64,000 nucleotides of DNA from Modestobacter sp. VKM Ac-2977 (GTDB lineage Bacteria; Actinomycetota; Actinomycetes; Mycobacteriales; Geodermatophilaceae). The notes beneath the pieces were generated by a model that worked only from the letters and a program-made list of their open reading frames with translations, searched no databases and had not been told where the DNA came from. Below, piece after piece: positions 21,136-29,164 of this stretch. The stretch spans positions 427,687 to 491,686 of the forward strand of contig NZ_JAPVBQ010000004.1 of NCBI RefSeq assembly GCF_026968045.1, in the 5' to 3' direction. Position 1 is the stretch's first letter, and each line of letters begins with the position of its first letter. Made by a program: the position numbers and the translations under genes.

Positions 21136-21158
21136 AGATCTCCACTCGCAGCGAGACA
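21136..21158 (-). repeat. 23-bp inverted repeat, right copy
   Basis: Exact reverse complement of 20490-20512. It lies about 105 bp upstream of the deoC start codon. Confidence 0.85.
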
Positions 21159-21262
21159 CGGATGCGGGAAGCCCCTTGACAGGCCACCCAGCAGAGCCGC
21201 AGGAAGGGCGATGGGCGCCGCACCGTGTCCGATCCGTCAGAGCCGCAGTGGAGAATGCGCGC

Positions 21263-22258
21263 ATGACCCACGTGCTGGACCCGAACGCGCTGGCCGACAC
21301 CAGCGGCGGAGCGGGCACCCCGCCCGACCCGTTCGCCGACGTCACCCGCTCGAACGACGCCTTCCGCGCGTTCCTGCACGGCCTCCCCGGCGTCGACCAG
21401 GTCGGCGCCGAGGCGCGGGCGAAGGTGCTGGGCACGCGGTCGATCAAGACGACCGCCAAGGCGTGGGCGATCGACACGGCGATCTCGATGGTCGACCTGA
21501 CCACGCTGGAGGGCTCGGACACCCCGGGCAAGGTCCGCTCGCTGGCCGCCAAGGCCCGCCGTCCCGACCCGACCGACCCGAGCTGCCCGGCCGTCGCCGC
21601 GGTCTGCGTCTACGGCGACCTGGCCGGCGTGGCCAAGGAGGCCCTGGCCGGCACCGGCATCAACGTCGCCGCCGTCGCCACCGCCTTCCCCAGCGGCCGG
21701 GCCAGCCGGGAGGTCAAGCTCGCCGACGTCCGGGACGCCGTGGCGAACGGCGCCGACGAGATCGACATGGTCATCGACCGCGGCGCGTTCCTGACCGGCC
21801 GCTACCTCGACGTCTTCGAGGAGATCGTCGCGGTCAAGGAGGCCTGCGGGCCGGCGCACCTCAAGGTGATCCTGGAGACCGGTGAGCTGGTCACCCTGGA
21901 CGCCGTCCGCCGCGCCTCCTGGCTGGCGATGCTGGCCGGCGGCGACTTCATCAAGACCTCCACCGGCAAGGTCTCCCCCGCCGCGACCCTGCCGGTCTGC
22001 CTGGTGATGCTGGAGGCCGTGCGCGACTTCCGCGCCGCCACCGGCCGCCAGGTCGGCGTCAAGCCCGCCGGCGGCATCCGGACGACGAAGGACGCCGTCA
22101 AGCACCTGGTCCTCATCAACGAGACCGTGGGCACGGACTGGCTGTCCCCCGACTGGTTCCGCTTCGGCGCCTCCAGCCTGCTCAACGACCTGCTCCTGCA
22201 GCGCCAGAAGCTCCGCACCGGCCACTACTCCGGCCCCGACCACGTGAGCGTCGACTGA
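21263..22258 (+). CDS. deoC: Deoxyribose-phosphate aldolase (long, eukaryote-like form)
   Basis: A 331-residue aldolase splitting 2-deoxyribose 5-phosphate into glyceraldehyde 3-phosphate and acetaldehyde. The Schiff-base lysine is K231 in DFIKTSTGK, and the second active-site lysine lies in VGVKPAGGIR. The length and the N-terminal extension (residues 1-70) resemble the long DERA class rather than the ~220-residue E. coli form. ATG 21263 has GGAGA upstream. The stop overlaps the next gene (TGATG), and two aldehyde dehydrogenase-family genes follow in the same operon, consistent with disposal of the acetaldehyde product. Confidence 0.96.
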   Translation: MTHVLDPNALADTSGGAGTPPDPFADVTRSNDAFRAFLHGLPGVDQVGAEARAKVLGTRSIKTTAKAWAIDTAISMVDLTTLEGSDTPGKVRSLAAKARRPDPTDPSCPAVAAVCVYGDLAGVAKEALAGTGINVAAVATAFPSGRASREVKLADVRDAVANGADEIDMVIDRGAFLTGRYLDVFEEIVAVKEACGPAHLKVILETGELVTLDAVRRASWLAMLAGGDFIKTSTGKVSPAATLPVCLVMLEAVRDFRAATGRQVGVKPAGGIRTTKDAVKHLVLINETVGTDWLSPDWFRFGASSLLNDLLLQRQKLRTGHYSGPDHVSVD

Positions 22259-23697
22259 TGACCATGTTCGAGTACGCCCCCGCGCCCGAGTCGCGGTCGA
22301 TCGTCGACATCCGGCCCAGCTACGGGTTGTTCGTCGACGGCGAGTTCGCCGACGGCACCGGCACGCCCTTCACGACCGTCAACCCGGCCACCGAGGAGGT
22401 GCTGAGCGAGGTCGCCACCGGCAGCGACGAGGACGTCGACCGTGCCGTGCGCGCCGCTCGCCGGGCGTTCGTCAAGACCTGGGGCCCCATGCGCCCGGCC
22501 GACCGCGGCAAGTACCTGTTCCGCATCGCCCGGCTGCTGCAGGAGCGGGCCCGGGAGTTCGCCGTCCTGGAGACGCTGGACAACGGCAAGCCGATCCGGG
22601 AGAGCCGGGACGTCGACGTCCCGCTGGCCGCGGCGCACTTCTTCTACCACGCAGGCTGGGCCGACAAGCTCGAGCACGCGGGCCTCGGCCCGGCCCCGCG
22701 CCCGCTGGGCGTGGCCGGGCAGGTCATCCCGTGGAACTTCCCGCTGCTGATGCTGGCGTGGAAGGTCGCCCCGGCGCTGGCCACCGGGAACACCGTCGTC
22801 CTCAAGCCGGCCGAGACCACCCCGCTGACCGCGCTGCTGTTCGCCGAGATCTGCCAGCAGGCCGACCTGCCCCCGGGCGTGGTCAACATCGTGACCGGCG
22901 CCGGGGAGACCGGCCGAGCGGTGATCAGCCACCCGGACGTCGACAAGGTCGCCTTCACCGGCTCGACCGAGGTGGGCCGCGCCATCGCCCGCGCGGTCGC
23001 CGGCACCGAGAAGCGGCTGACCCTGGAGCTCGGCGGCAAGGCGGCGAACATCGTCTTCGACGACGCCCCGATCGACCAGGCCGTCGAGGGCATCGTCCGC
23101 GGCATCTTCTTCAACCAGGGCCACGTGTGCTGCGCCGGCTCCCGGCTGCTGGTGCAGGAGTCGGTGCACGACGACGTCGTCGCTTCGCTGCAGCGGCGGA
23201 TCGGCACGCTGCGGGTCGGTGACCCGATGGACAAGAACACCGACCTGGGCGCGATCAACTCGGCCGAGCAGCTGGCCCGCATCCGTGAGCTGACCGCGTA
23301 CGGGGAGACCGAGGGCGCGACCTGCTGGCAGCCCGAGGGCGACCTGCCCGACCGCGGCTTCTGGTTCAAGCCGACCGTCTTCACCGACGTCTCCCCCGCC
23401 CACCGGATCGCCCGCGACGAGGTGTTCGGCCCGGTCCTCTCGGTGATGACGTTCCGCACCCCCGACGAGGCGGTCGCGAAGGCGAACAACAGCACCTACG
23501 GGCTCTCGGCCGGCGTCTGGTCGGAGAAGGGCTCCCGGATCCTGAAGATCACCGACCAGCTGCGCGCCGGCGTCGTGTGGGCCAACACGTTCAACGAGCT
23601 CGACCCGACCTCGCCGTTCGGCGGCTACAAGCAGTCCGGCTACGGCCGCGAGGGCGGCCGGCAGGGGCTCGCCGCCTACCTGAGGAGCGACTCCTGA
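22258..23697 (+). CDS. Aldehyde dehydrogenase, full-length catalytic partner
   Basis: A 479-residue NAD(P)-dependent aldehyde dehydrogenase. It has the cofactor-binding PWNFPLLM and FTGSTEVG (the GxTxxG-type loop), the general base E257 in LELGGK and the catalytic C291 in FNQGHVCCAGSR. The C-terminal oligomerisation part (FGGYKQSGYGREGG) is present. It overlaps deoC by one base and the following gene by one base. Acetaldehyde from DeoC is the obvious candidate substrate, but this rests on context. Confidence 0.95.
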   Translation: MTMFEYAPAPESRSIVDIRPSYGLFVDGEFADGTGTPFTTVNPATEEVLSEVATGSDEDVDRAVRAARRAFVKTWGPMRPADRGKYLFRIARLLQERAREFAVLETLDNGKPIRESRDVDVPLAAAHFFYHAGWADKLEHAGLGPAPRPLGVAGQVIPWNFPLLMLAWKVAPALATGNTVVLKPAETTPLTALLFAEICQQADLPPGVVNIVTGAGETGRAVISHPDVDKVAFTGSTEVGRAIARAVAGTEKRLTLELGGKAANIVFDDAPIDQAVEGIVRGIFFNQGHVCCAGSRLLVQESVHDDVVASLQRRIGTLRVGDPMDKNTDLGAINSAEQLARIRELTAYGETEGATCWQPEGDLPDRGFWFKPTVFTDVSPAHRIARDEVFGPVLSVMTFRTPDEAVAKANNSTYGLSAGVWSEKGSRILKITDQLRAGVVWANTFNELDPTSPFGGYKQSGYGREGGRQGLAAYLRSDS

Positions 23698-24563
23698 TGA
23701 GCGACCGGCTCACCGTGCGCAAGACCTACAAGCTCTACCTGGGCGGGGCCTTCCCCCGGTCGGAGTCCGGCCGCACCTACGAGGTGCACGACACCAAGGG
23801 GCACTTCCTGGCCAACGCCGCCTGGGCCTCCCGCAAGGACGGCCGGGACGCCGTGGTCGCCGCCCGCGGCGCGTTCGGGAAGTGGTCGGGAGCGACCGCC
23901 TACAACCGCGGACAGGTGCTCTACCGGGTCGCCGAGGTGATGGAGGGGCGCGCCGCCCAGTTCACCGAGGAGGTCGCCGCCGGCGAGGGGCTCTCCACCG
24001 CCAAGGCCCGCGCCGCGGTGGACGCCGCGATCGACCGCTGGGTCTGGTACGCCGGGTGGACCGACAAGCTCGCCGCCGTGCTGGGCAGCACCAACCCGGT
24101 CGCCGGGCCGTACTTCGGCTTCTCGGTGCCCGAGCCCACCGGCGTCGTCGCGGTGCTCGCCCCGCAGCGCAGCTCGCTGCTCGGGCTGGTCAGCGTGCTC
24201 GCCCCGGTGCTGGCCGCGGGCAACACCGCCGTGGTGGTCAGCTCCAAGGAGCGCCCGCTGCCGGCGATCACCCTCGGCGAGGTGCTGGCCACCTCCGACG
24301 TCCCCGGCGGCGTGGTCAACCTGCTCACCGGTGACGCCGCGGAGATCGGACCCTGGCTGGCCGAGCACGCCGACGTCGACGCGATCGACCTGGCCGGCGC
24401 CCCCGCGCCGCTGGCGATGGAGCTGGAACGCTCCGCCGCCGGGACGATCAAGCGTGTGCTGCGCGCCCCGGCCGAGGAACCGGACTGGTCGGCCGACCCG
24501 GGACTCTCCCGGCTGCGACCCTTCCTGGAGACGAAGAGCGTCTGGCACCCGATCGGCGTGTAG
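23697..24563 (+). CDS. Truncated, non-catalytic aldehyde dehydrogenase-family protein (ALDH16-like second domain)
   Basis: A 288-residue protein aligned with the N-terminal cofactor half of aldehyde dehydrogenases (KTYKLYLGGAFPRSESG, PVAGPYFGFSVPEPTGVVAVL, LAAGNTAVVV, PGGVVNLLTG). The PWNFP motif is replaced by PQRSS. The chain ends before the LELGGK glutamate and has no catalytic cysteine segment, so it cannot be an active dehydrogenase. A full-length domain followed by a truncated one is the plan of the fused ALDH16 family; here the two are separate genes with a 1-nt overlap. A structural or regulatory partner of the preceding enzyme is likely. The reading frame is intact, so it is not a decayed gene. 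Confidence 0.88.
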   Translation: MSDRLTVRKTYKLYLGGAFPRSESGRTYEVHDTKGHFLANAAWASRKDGRDAVVAARGAFGKWSGATAYNRGQVLYRVAEVMEGRAAQFTEEVAAGEGLSTAKARAAVDAAIDRWVWYAGWTDKLAAVLGSTNPVAGPYFGFSVPEPTGVVAVLAPQRSSLLGLVSVLAPVLAAGNTAVVVSSKERPLPAITLGEVLATSDVPGGVVNLLTGDAAEIGPWLAEHADVDAIDLAGAPAPLAMELERSAAGTIKRVLRAPAEEPDWSADPGLSRLRPFLETKSVWHPIGV

Positions 24564-24629
24564 CGGGGCCGGGCAGCAGGCAGCGATACCGGCCTGCGCG
24601 GACCCGGACTCACCGGGCAGGATGGGCGG

Positions 24630-26075
24630 GTGCCCAGGCCCAGCATCGTCCCCATCGCCCTGACCCTCGACGACCGCACGGGCTACACGCTCTGGGCGCC
24701 GCCGTGGGAAGAGGACGGCGAGGAGTGGCAGGCGTTCCTCGGCAGCACCGTCGACGTGCCGGCCGACATCAACGACGACGACCCGGAGGCCCCCGGCCCC
24801 ACCGCCGTCGTCCACCTGTTCCCCTCGCCGGCCGCACTGGCCGCCTTCTGCCGGGTGAGCACCGATCACGACCTGGTCGACCACCCGGTCTGGCCCGTGG
24901 TGTCGACGCTGGGCGCCGCCGACCTCACCCCCGACGAGGACCACCGCTACGACCTGGACGGCGTCTACGACATCGTCGCGGAGAACCCCGACCGCTGGGC
25001 CGTCGAGGAGCTCGCCGCCGACGTGGACATCGTCGGCCGGCTCGCCGAGTGCTGCGACACCACCGGCGACGAGGACGACGAGGACCTGGACGACGACGAG
25101 ACCAGCTTCGAGGCCGTCGCCGAGCTGGTCTCCCGCCCCGAGGTCGCTGCGCTCGGCCTGGGCGTCGGGGCGTTCCTCGGCCGCAGCGGCGAGGAGAGCT
25201 GGGCACGGCTGGGCACCGCCGTCGACGAGCTGTGGGAGGACGTCCTCGAGGAGCTCGACGAGCACCTGGACTGGACCGGCGCCGGCACCGTGTCGGCTGA
25301 CGACTACCCGTCTGCTGCCGAGGAGGCCGAGGCACGCGCCGCCGACCCGGACGACGAGGACGACGAGGACGACGACGAGGACGTCGTCGCCCCGACGGAC
25401 CGCCCCGCCGCCGGCTCGACCGCCGCCAGCCCGGCACAGGCGTCCACGGCCGGGGTCCGGACCGTCCGCAGCGGCAGCGGGCTGACCGCGACCCCCGCGG
25501 CCGTCGCCGCCGCCCAGGAGTTCTGGGAGGCGGTCGGCATCCTGCCCGTGGAGCTGGTGCACCCGCAGGGCGCCGGGGTCACCCTGCGCTGCTACGTCGA
25601 CGACCGGGCGCGCTTCCTCGGCCGGGACGGGCAGGTGTTCGTCTTCCCCACCCCGGTCGAGCTGGCGCGGTTCTGCGCCGGCGACGAGGCGCACGACCTC
25701 ACCGAGATCGCCTCCTGGCCCGAGGTGGCCGACACCGACACGATGCCGCTGCCGGCCGACGAGGACCGCTACGACCTGTCCGCGCTGGCCGAGGTGCTGG
25801 CCGAGGTGGCCGGCGGCGCCGGCGGGCTGGTGACCCACCAGGCACTGGCCCAGCCGGCCGAGGGTGCGCTGGACCTGGCCGAGTACGCCGGGCTCCCGCG
25901 GGTGCAGCAGCAGTTCGGCCCGGGCGCCGCGCTCGGGCAGGCCGTGGCCCGCGGCGAGACCGAGCCGACCGCCCCGCTGTCGGGTGAGGACGCTGCGGTG
26001 CTGGCCGGGGCATGGTCCGACGTCCTCGCCGACATCGGCACCGCCCTGGTCTTCCGCAGCGACGTCGAGCGCTAG
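24630..26075 (+). CDS. Acidic protein of unknown function with a duplicated domain
   Basis: A 481-residue cytoplasmic-looking protein with no signal peptide or membrane helix. It carries two diverged copies of one domain: about residues 35-125 (FLGSTVDVPA, VHLFPSPAALAAFCRV, DHDLVDHPVWPVV, DEDHRYDLDGVYDIV) and about 325-395 (FLGRDGQVFVFPTPVELARFC, AHDLTEIASWPEV, DEDRYDLSALAEVL). They are separated by a helical region and a highly acidic linker (DPDDEDDEDDDEDVV). GTG 24630 starts the frame. It follows the aldehyde dehydrogenase genes by 66 nt and converges on a DEAD-box helicase. I do not recognise a function. Confidence 0.85.
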   Translation: MPRPSIVPIALTLDDRTGYTLWAPPWEEDGEEWQAFLGSTVDVPADINDDDPEAPGPTAVVHLFPSPAALAAFCRVSTDHDLVDHPVWPVVSTLGAADLTPDEDHRYDLDGVYDIVAENPDRWAVEELAADVDIVGRLAECCDTTGDEDDEDLDDDETSFEAVAELVSRPEVAALGLGVGAFLGRSGEESWARLGTAVDELWEDVLEELDEHLDWTGAGTVSADDYPSAAEEAEARAADPDDEDDEDDDEDVVAPTDRPAAGSTAASPAQASTAGVRTVRSGSGLTATPAAVAAAQEFWEAVGILPVELVHPQGAGVTLRCYVDDRARFLGRDGQVFVFPTPVELARFCAGDEAHDLTEIASWPEVADTDTMPLPADEDRYDLSALAEVLAEVAGGAGGLVTHQALAQPAEGALDLAEYAGLPRVQQQFGPGAALGQAVARGETEPTAPLSGEDAAVLAGAWSDVLADIGTALVFRSDVER

Positions 26076-26087
26076 GGAGACCCGGAG

Positions 26088-26159
26088 ACGGCAACGGCCG
26101 GCCCCCGCGATGCGGGAGCCGGCCGTTGCCGTTCAGGCCCCGTCGCTACCGACGGGGCC
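26088..26159. terminator. Two tandem hairpins between convergent genes
   Basis: The first hairpin (26088-26132) has about 14-16 bp of stem with arms ACGGCAACGGCCGGC and GCCGGCCGTTGCCGT. The second (26136-26159) has arms GGCCCCGTC and GACGGGGCC. They lie 12 nt after the stop at 26075 and just before the helicase stop at 26165, so they probably end transcripts from both sides. Confidence 0.75.
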
Positions 26160-26164
26160 CCTGC

Positions 26165-27814
26165 TCAGTAGGAGCGGGCCGGGCGCGAGGGCCGGCCGCC
26201 AGCGCGGTGCCCCTCGCTCGAGCCGCGGTAGCCACCGGTGCGCCGCTCGCCGCCGCCGGAACGATCCCGATCGCCGTAGGAGCGCTCGCCCGAGGGGCGG
26301 TCTCCGTACGAGCGGTCGCGGTCGCCGGAGGGACGGCCAGCCGCACTGCGATCCCGATCGCCGTAGGAGCGCTCGCCCGAGGGGCGGTCTCCGTACGTGC
26401 GATCGCGGTCGCCGGAGGGACGGCGCGGGCCGCCACGGTAGCCACCGGGGCGCTCGCCGGTGGGGCGGCGCCCACCGGAACCGCCGGCCGGACGGCGCGA
26501 CTCGCGCACCGGACGGACGATCGGCTCGACGAACGTGCCACCGGCGACGAGGTCCGCGATCGGGGCGTCGCCCGGGCGGATCCGCGACACCTGCGGGTCG
26601 AGCTTGGCCTGGCGGAACCGGCGCTTGGCCTGGCCCACCTGGTCGGGGAGGAGCAGCGAGACCACGACGCCTGCGGCACCGGCGCGCGCGGTGCGGCCGG
26701 AGCGGTGCAGGTAGGTCTTGTGGTCTGCCGGCGGGTCGTAGTGCAGGACCAGCGACACGTCGTCGACGTGGATGCCACGCGCGGCGACGTCGGTGGCCAC
26801 CAGCACCGGGCTGCGGGCGTCGGTGAACGCCTCCAGCGCGCGACGCCGTGCCGCCTGCGGGAGCCCACCGTGGATGGGCTCGGCCGCGATGCCGACCTGC
26901 TGCAGGTTGCCGGCCAGCCGGTCGGCACCGTGCTGGGTGCGCACGAAGATGATGATCCGGCCCGGACGAGCGGCCATCGCCTCGGTGATCTTCAGCTTGT
27001 CCGGGAAGGACACGCTGTAGGCGAGGTGCTCGGCCTGCGGACCGGTGTCCTCCGCCTTGGCGACCTCGTGGCGGGCCGGGTCCTTGAGGTAGCGACGCAC
27101 CAGGGTGTCGACCTCGCCGTCCAGGGTGGCCGAGAACAGCAGCCGCTGGCCGTCGTTCCGGGTCTGGTCGAGCAGCTCCTTGACCACCGGCAGGAAGCCG
27201 AGGTCGGACATGAAGTCGGCCTCGTCGATGACCGAGACGACGACCTCGGAGAGGGTCGCCTCGCCCTGGTTGATCAGGTCCTGCAGCCGCCCGGGAGTGG
27301 CGATCAGCACGTCGACGCCGCGACGCAGCTGCTGGATCTGGCGGTACATCGAGGCACCGCCGTAGACGGCGGCCAACTGGACGCCGTTGGACTGCCCCAG
27401 CGGGGCCAGGTTGTCGTGCACCTGCTGGGCCAGCTCGCGGGTCGGCACCAGGATCAGGCCACGCGGCGCGCGGCGCCCCTGCTGGGCGTCGGCACCGAGC
27501 CGGGCCAGCAGCGGGAGGCCGAAGGCCAGCGTCTTGCCCGAGCCGGTGGCGGCCTTGCCGAGCACGTCGCGCCCGGCGAGGGCGTCCGGCAGGGCGGAGG
27601 TCTGGATGGCGAAGGGGTGACGGATGCCCTTGCGCTCGAGCGCGGTGACCAGTGGCTGGGGCAGGCCCAGCTGGGCGAAGGTCGGGCCGGTGGGCTCGGG
27701 CGCCGCTTCGGCCACGGGGGCCTCGGCGACGGGCGCGTCGAGGACGGCGGCGTCAGCCGGGGCGTCCTGCAGAGCGGGGGTGTTCTGAACGTCGACAGAG
27801 TCGAACGAGGACAA
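26165..27814 (-). CDS. DEAD-box RNA helicase with a repetitive RGD/S/Y-rich tail
   Basis: A 549-residue ATP-dependent RNA helicase. It has the Q motif (HPFAIQTSALP), Walker A ATGSGKT, PTRELAQQ, TPGRLQDL, the Walker B DEAD box, SATLDG, ATDVAARGIHVDD and HRSGRTARAG, so both RecA domains are complete. The last ~120 residues are a basic low-complexity tail with repeated SGDRDRSYGDRPSGERSYG, probably an RNA-binding and condensate-prone region. The TTG start at 27814 has GGAG 8 nt upstream; no good ATG or GTG was found. Likely roles are ribosome assembly or cold-shock RNA remodelling, as for RhlE/CsdA-like enzymes. About 230 bp without a gene precede it. Confidence 0.93.
   Translation of the reverse strand: MSSFDSVDVQNTPALQDAPADAAVLDAPVAEAPVAEAAPEPTGPTFAQLGLPQPLVTALERKGIRHPFAIQTSALPDALAGRDVLGKAATGSGKTLAFGLPLLARLGADAQQGRRAPRGLILVPTRELAQQVHDNLAPLGQSNGVQLAAVYGGASMYRQIQQLRRGVDVLIATPGRLQDLINQGEATLSEVVVSVIDEADFMSDLGFLPVVKELLDQTRNDGQRLLFSATLDGEVDTLVRRYLKDPARHEVAKAEDTGPQAEHLAYSVSFPDKLKITEAMAARPGRIIIFVRTQHGADRLAGNLQQVGIAAEPIHGGLPQAARRRALEAFTDARSPVLVATDVAARGIHVDDVSLVLHYDPPADHKTYLHRSGRTARAGAAGVVVSLLLPDQVGQAKRRFRQAKLDPQVSRIRPGDAPIADLVAGGTFVEPIVRPVRESRRPAGGSGGRRPTGERPGGYRGGPRRPSGDRDRTYGDRPSGERSYGDRDRSAAGRPSGDRDRSYGDRPSGERSYGDRDRSGGGERRTGGYRGSSEGHRAGGRPSRPARSY
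26262..26424 (-). repeat. 76-bp direct repeat in the helicase tail
   Basis: Positions 26262-26337 and 26349-26424 are identical at all but 2 of 76 positions, offset by 87 bp (29 codons), so the frame is kept. The identity includes synonymous sites, which points to a recent duplication. Confidence 0.88.
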
Positions 27815-28043
27815 GCGGGGACTCCGATACAGATCGGCGCGCGTCCCGTGGTGAAGGTGGTCGCCGGATGCCCGGCGTCCACGCTGGTGATCGGGGGCGT
27901 CTGCTATGACGCGTGATCTGCACGGATGCGCTGTGCCCGGACAGGACCGTCCGGGAGGATGACCGGCGTTCACCGGCACGATCAGGTTAGCAGCGACGGC
28001 ACCCGGATGATTCCCGCGCCCGGGTGACCCTGCTCGCCCCGCC

Positions 28044-29123
28044 TCAGGGACGCAGGGCCTCGAAGCCCGGGCGGAGCACGTCGGTGAACACCCGGGCACG
28101 CACCGCGTCGTCGGCGAAACCGCCGCGCAGCGCCCGCTCGGCGACCGCCTGCACGTCGTCCCAGCCCCACCCGAACGTGTCCACGACGGCGGCCAGCTCG
28201 CTGGTCGCCGACACCCCGCTCATCAGCCGGTTGTCGGTGTTGAGGGTCACGGTGAAGCCGGCCCGGTGCAGCCGGTCGACGGGGTGGTCGGCCAGCGTCG
28301 GGTAGGCGCCGGTCTGCACGTTGGACGACGGCGCGACCTCCAGCGGCACCTGCTCGTCGCGCACCCGCTCGGCCAGCTCGCCCAGCGGCCCGTCGACCGG
28401 CACCTCGTCGGCGATCCGCACCCCGTGGCCGAGCCGCTCGGCCCCGGCGCCGTCCAGGGCGGCCCGGATCGACTCGATGCCGGCCGCCTCCCCCGCGTGG
28501 ACCGTGCGGTGGGCACCGGCGCGGTCCAGCAGCTCGATCGCCGCGGGGATGCGGTCCGGGGGGAAGCCGTCCTCCGGCCCGGCCAGGTCGAAGCCGACCA
28601 CGCCGGCGTCCCGGTGCCGCACGACCTGCTCGGCGACCTCCACCCAGCGGTCGGCCTGGCGCATCGCGCACAGCAGTGTGCCGACGACGATCGGGCGCCC
28701 GGCTGCCGCGGCCTCCCGGCTGCCCTGGGCGTAGCCGTCGAGCATCGCCTCGACCGCGGCGTCCAGCGACATGCCGCCGGCGGTCAGCAGCTCCGGCGCC
28801 ATCCGCACCTCGGCGTAGACGACCCCGTCGGCGGCCAGGTCCAGCGCGCACTCGCGGGCCACCCGCTGCACCGCCTCGGGGCGCTGCATCACCGCGACGG
28901 TGTGCGCGAAGGTCAGCAGGTAGCGCTCCAGCGACCCGGAGTCGGCGGCCTCGCGGAACCACCGGCCCAGCGCCTCGGGCTCGTCGGCGGGCAGCTCGCG
29001 GTAGCCCACCTCGTCGGCCAGCTCGAGCACCGTCTGCGGCCGCAGCCCGCCGTCCAGGTGGTCGTGCAGCAACACCTTCGGCGCGCGGGTGAGGGTCTCG
29101 ACGTCCAGGGGCGCAGCGGGCAT
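28044..29123 (-). CDS. add: Adenosine deaminase
   Basis: A 359-residue zinc enzyme converting (deoxy)adenosine to (deoxy)inosine. LLHDHLDGGLRP holds the HxH zinc motif, HAGEAAG the third histidine region, RLGHGVRI a further active-site histidine and LNTDNRLMS the aspartate site; the same NTDNR form occurs in mycobacterial Add. SSNVQTGAYPTL is also typical. The inosine it makes is the substrate of the phosphorylase at 11544. It lies 41 nt downstream of the ABC-2 exporter genes on the same strand and may share their transcript. Confidence 0.96.
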   Translation of the reverse strand: MPAAPLDVETLTRAPKVLLHDHLDGGLRPQTVLELADEVGYRELPADEPEALGRWFREAADSGSLERYLLTFAHTVAVMQRPEAVQRVARECALDLAADGVVYAEVRMAPELLTAGGMSLDAAVEAMLDGYAQGSREAAAAGRPIVVGTLLCAMRQADRWVEVAEQVVRHRDAGVVGFDLAGPEDGFPPDRIPAAIELLDRAGAHRTVHAGEAAGIESIRAALDGAGAERLGHGVRIADEVPVDGPLGELAERVRDEQVPLEVAPSSNVQTGAYPTLADHPVDRLHRAGFTVTLNTDNRLMSGVSATSELAAVVDTFGWGWDDVQAVAERALRGGFADDAVRARVFTDVLRPGFEALRP

Positions 29124-29164
29124 CCCCGCACGTTACCCAGGCGTTCCCGGGCCCCTGCGCTGCG

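Larger units (their letters stand above)
20817..21262. other. 446-bp stretch with no firmly supported gene
   Basis: The stretch between the small membrane protein gene and deoC holds the right copy of the 23-bp inverted repeat, a possible short reading frame on the minus strand (20883-21020) and a small hairpin AGCGCCC...GGGCGCT (20895-20914). Composition is less GC-biased than the flanking genes. No tRNA or riboswitch was recognised. The deoC promoter should lie in its last ~100 bp. Confidence 0.6.

Noticed and set aside
20490-21158. Insertion sequence
   Set aside because: No transposase frame lies between the repeats; the region is too short and no target duplication was recognised.
17294-21262. 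Genomic island or prophage around the HNH gene
   Set aside because: No integrase, transposase, tRNA attachment site or phage gene was seen; only small genes, an HNH gene and the inverted repeats. I report the repeats instead of calling an island.
23697-24563. Truncated aldehyde dehydrogenase as a pseudogene
   Set aside because: The frame is intact, codon use is normal and it is coupled to the gene before it, so a maintained non-catalytic protein fits better.
28044-29123. Mutated active site in Add (Asp to Asn in TDN)
   Set aside because: The same NTDNR segment occurs in mycobacterial adenosine deaminase, so it is normal for the group.
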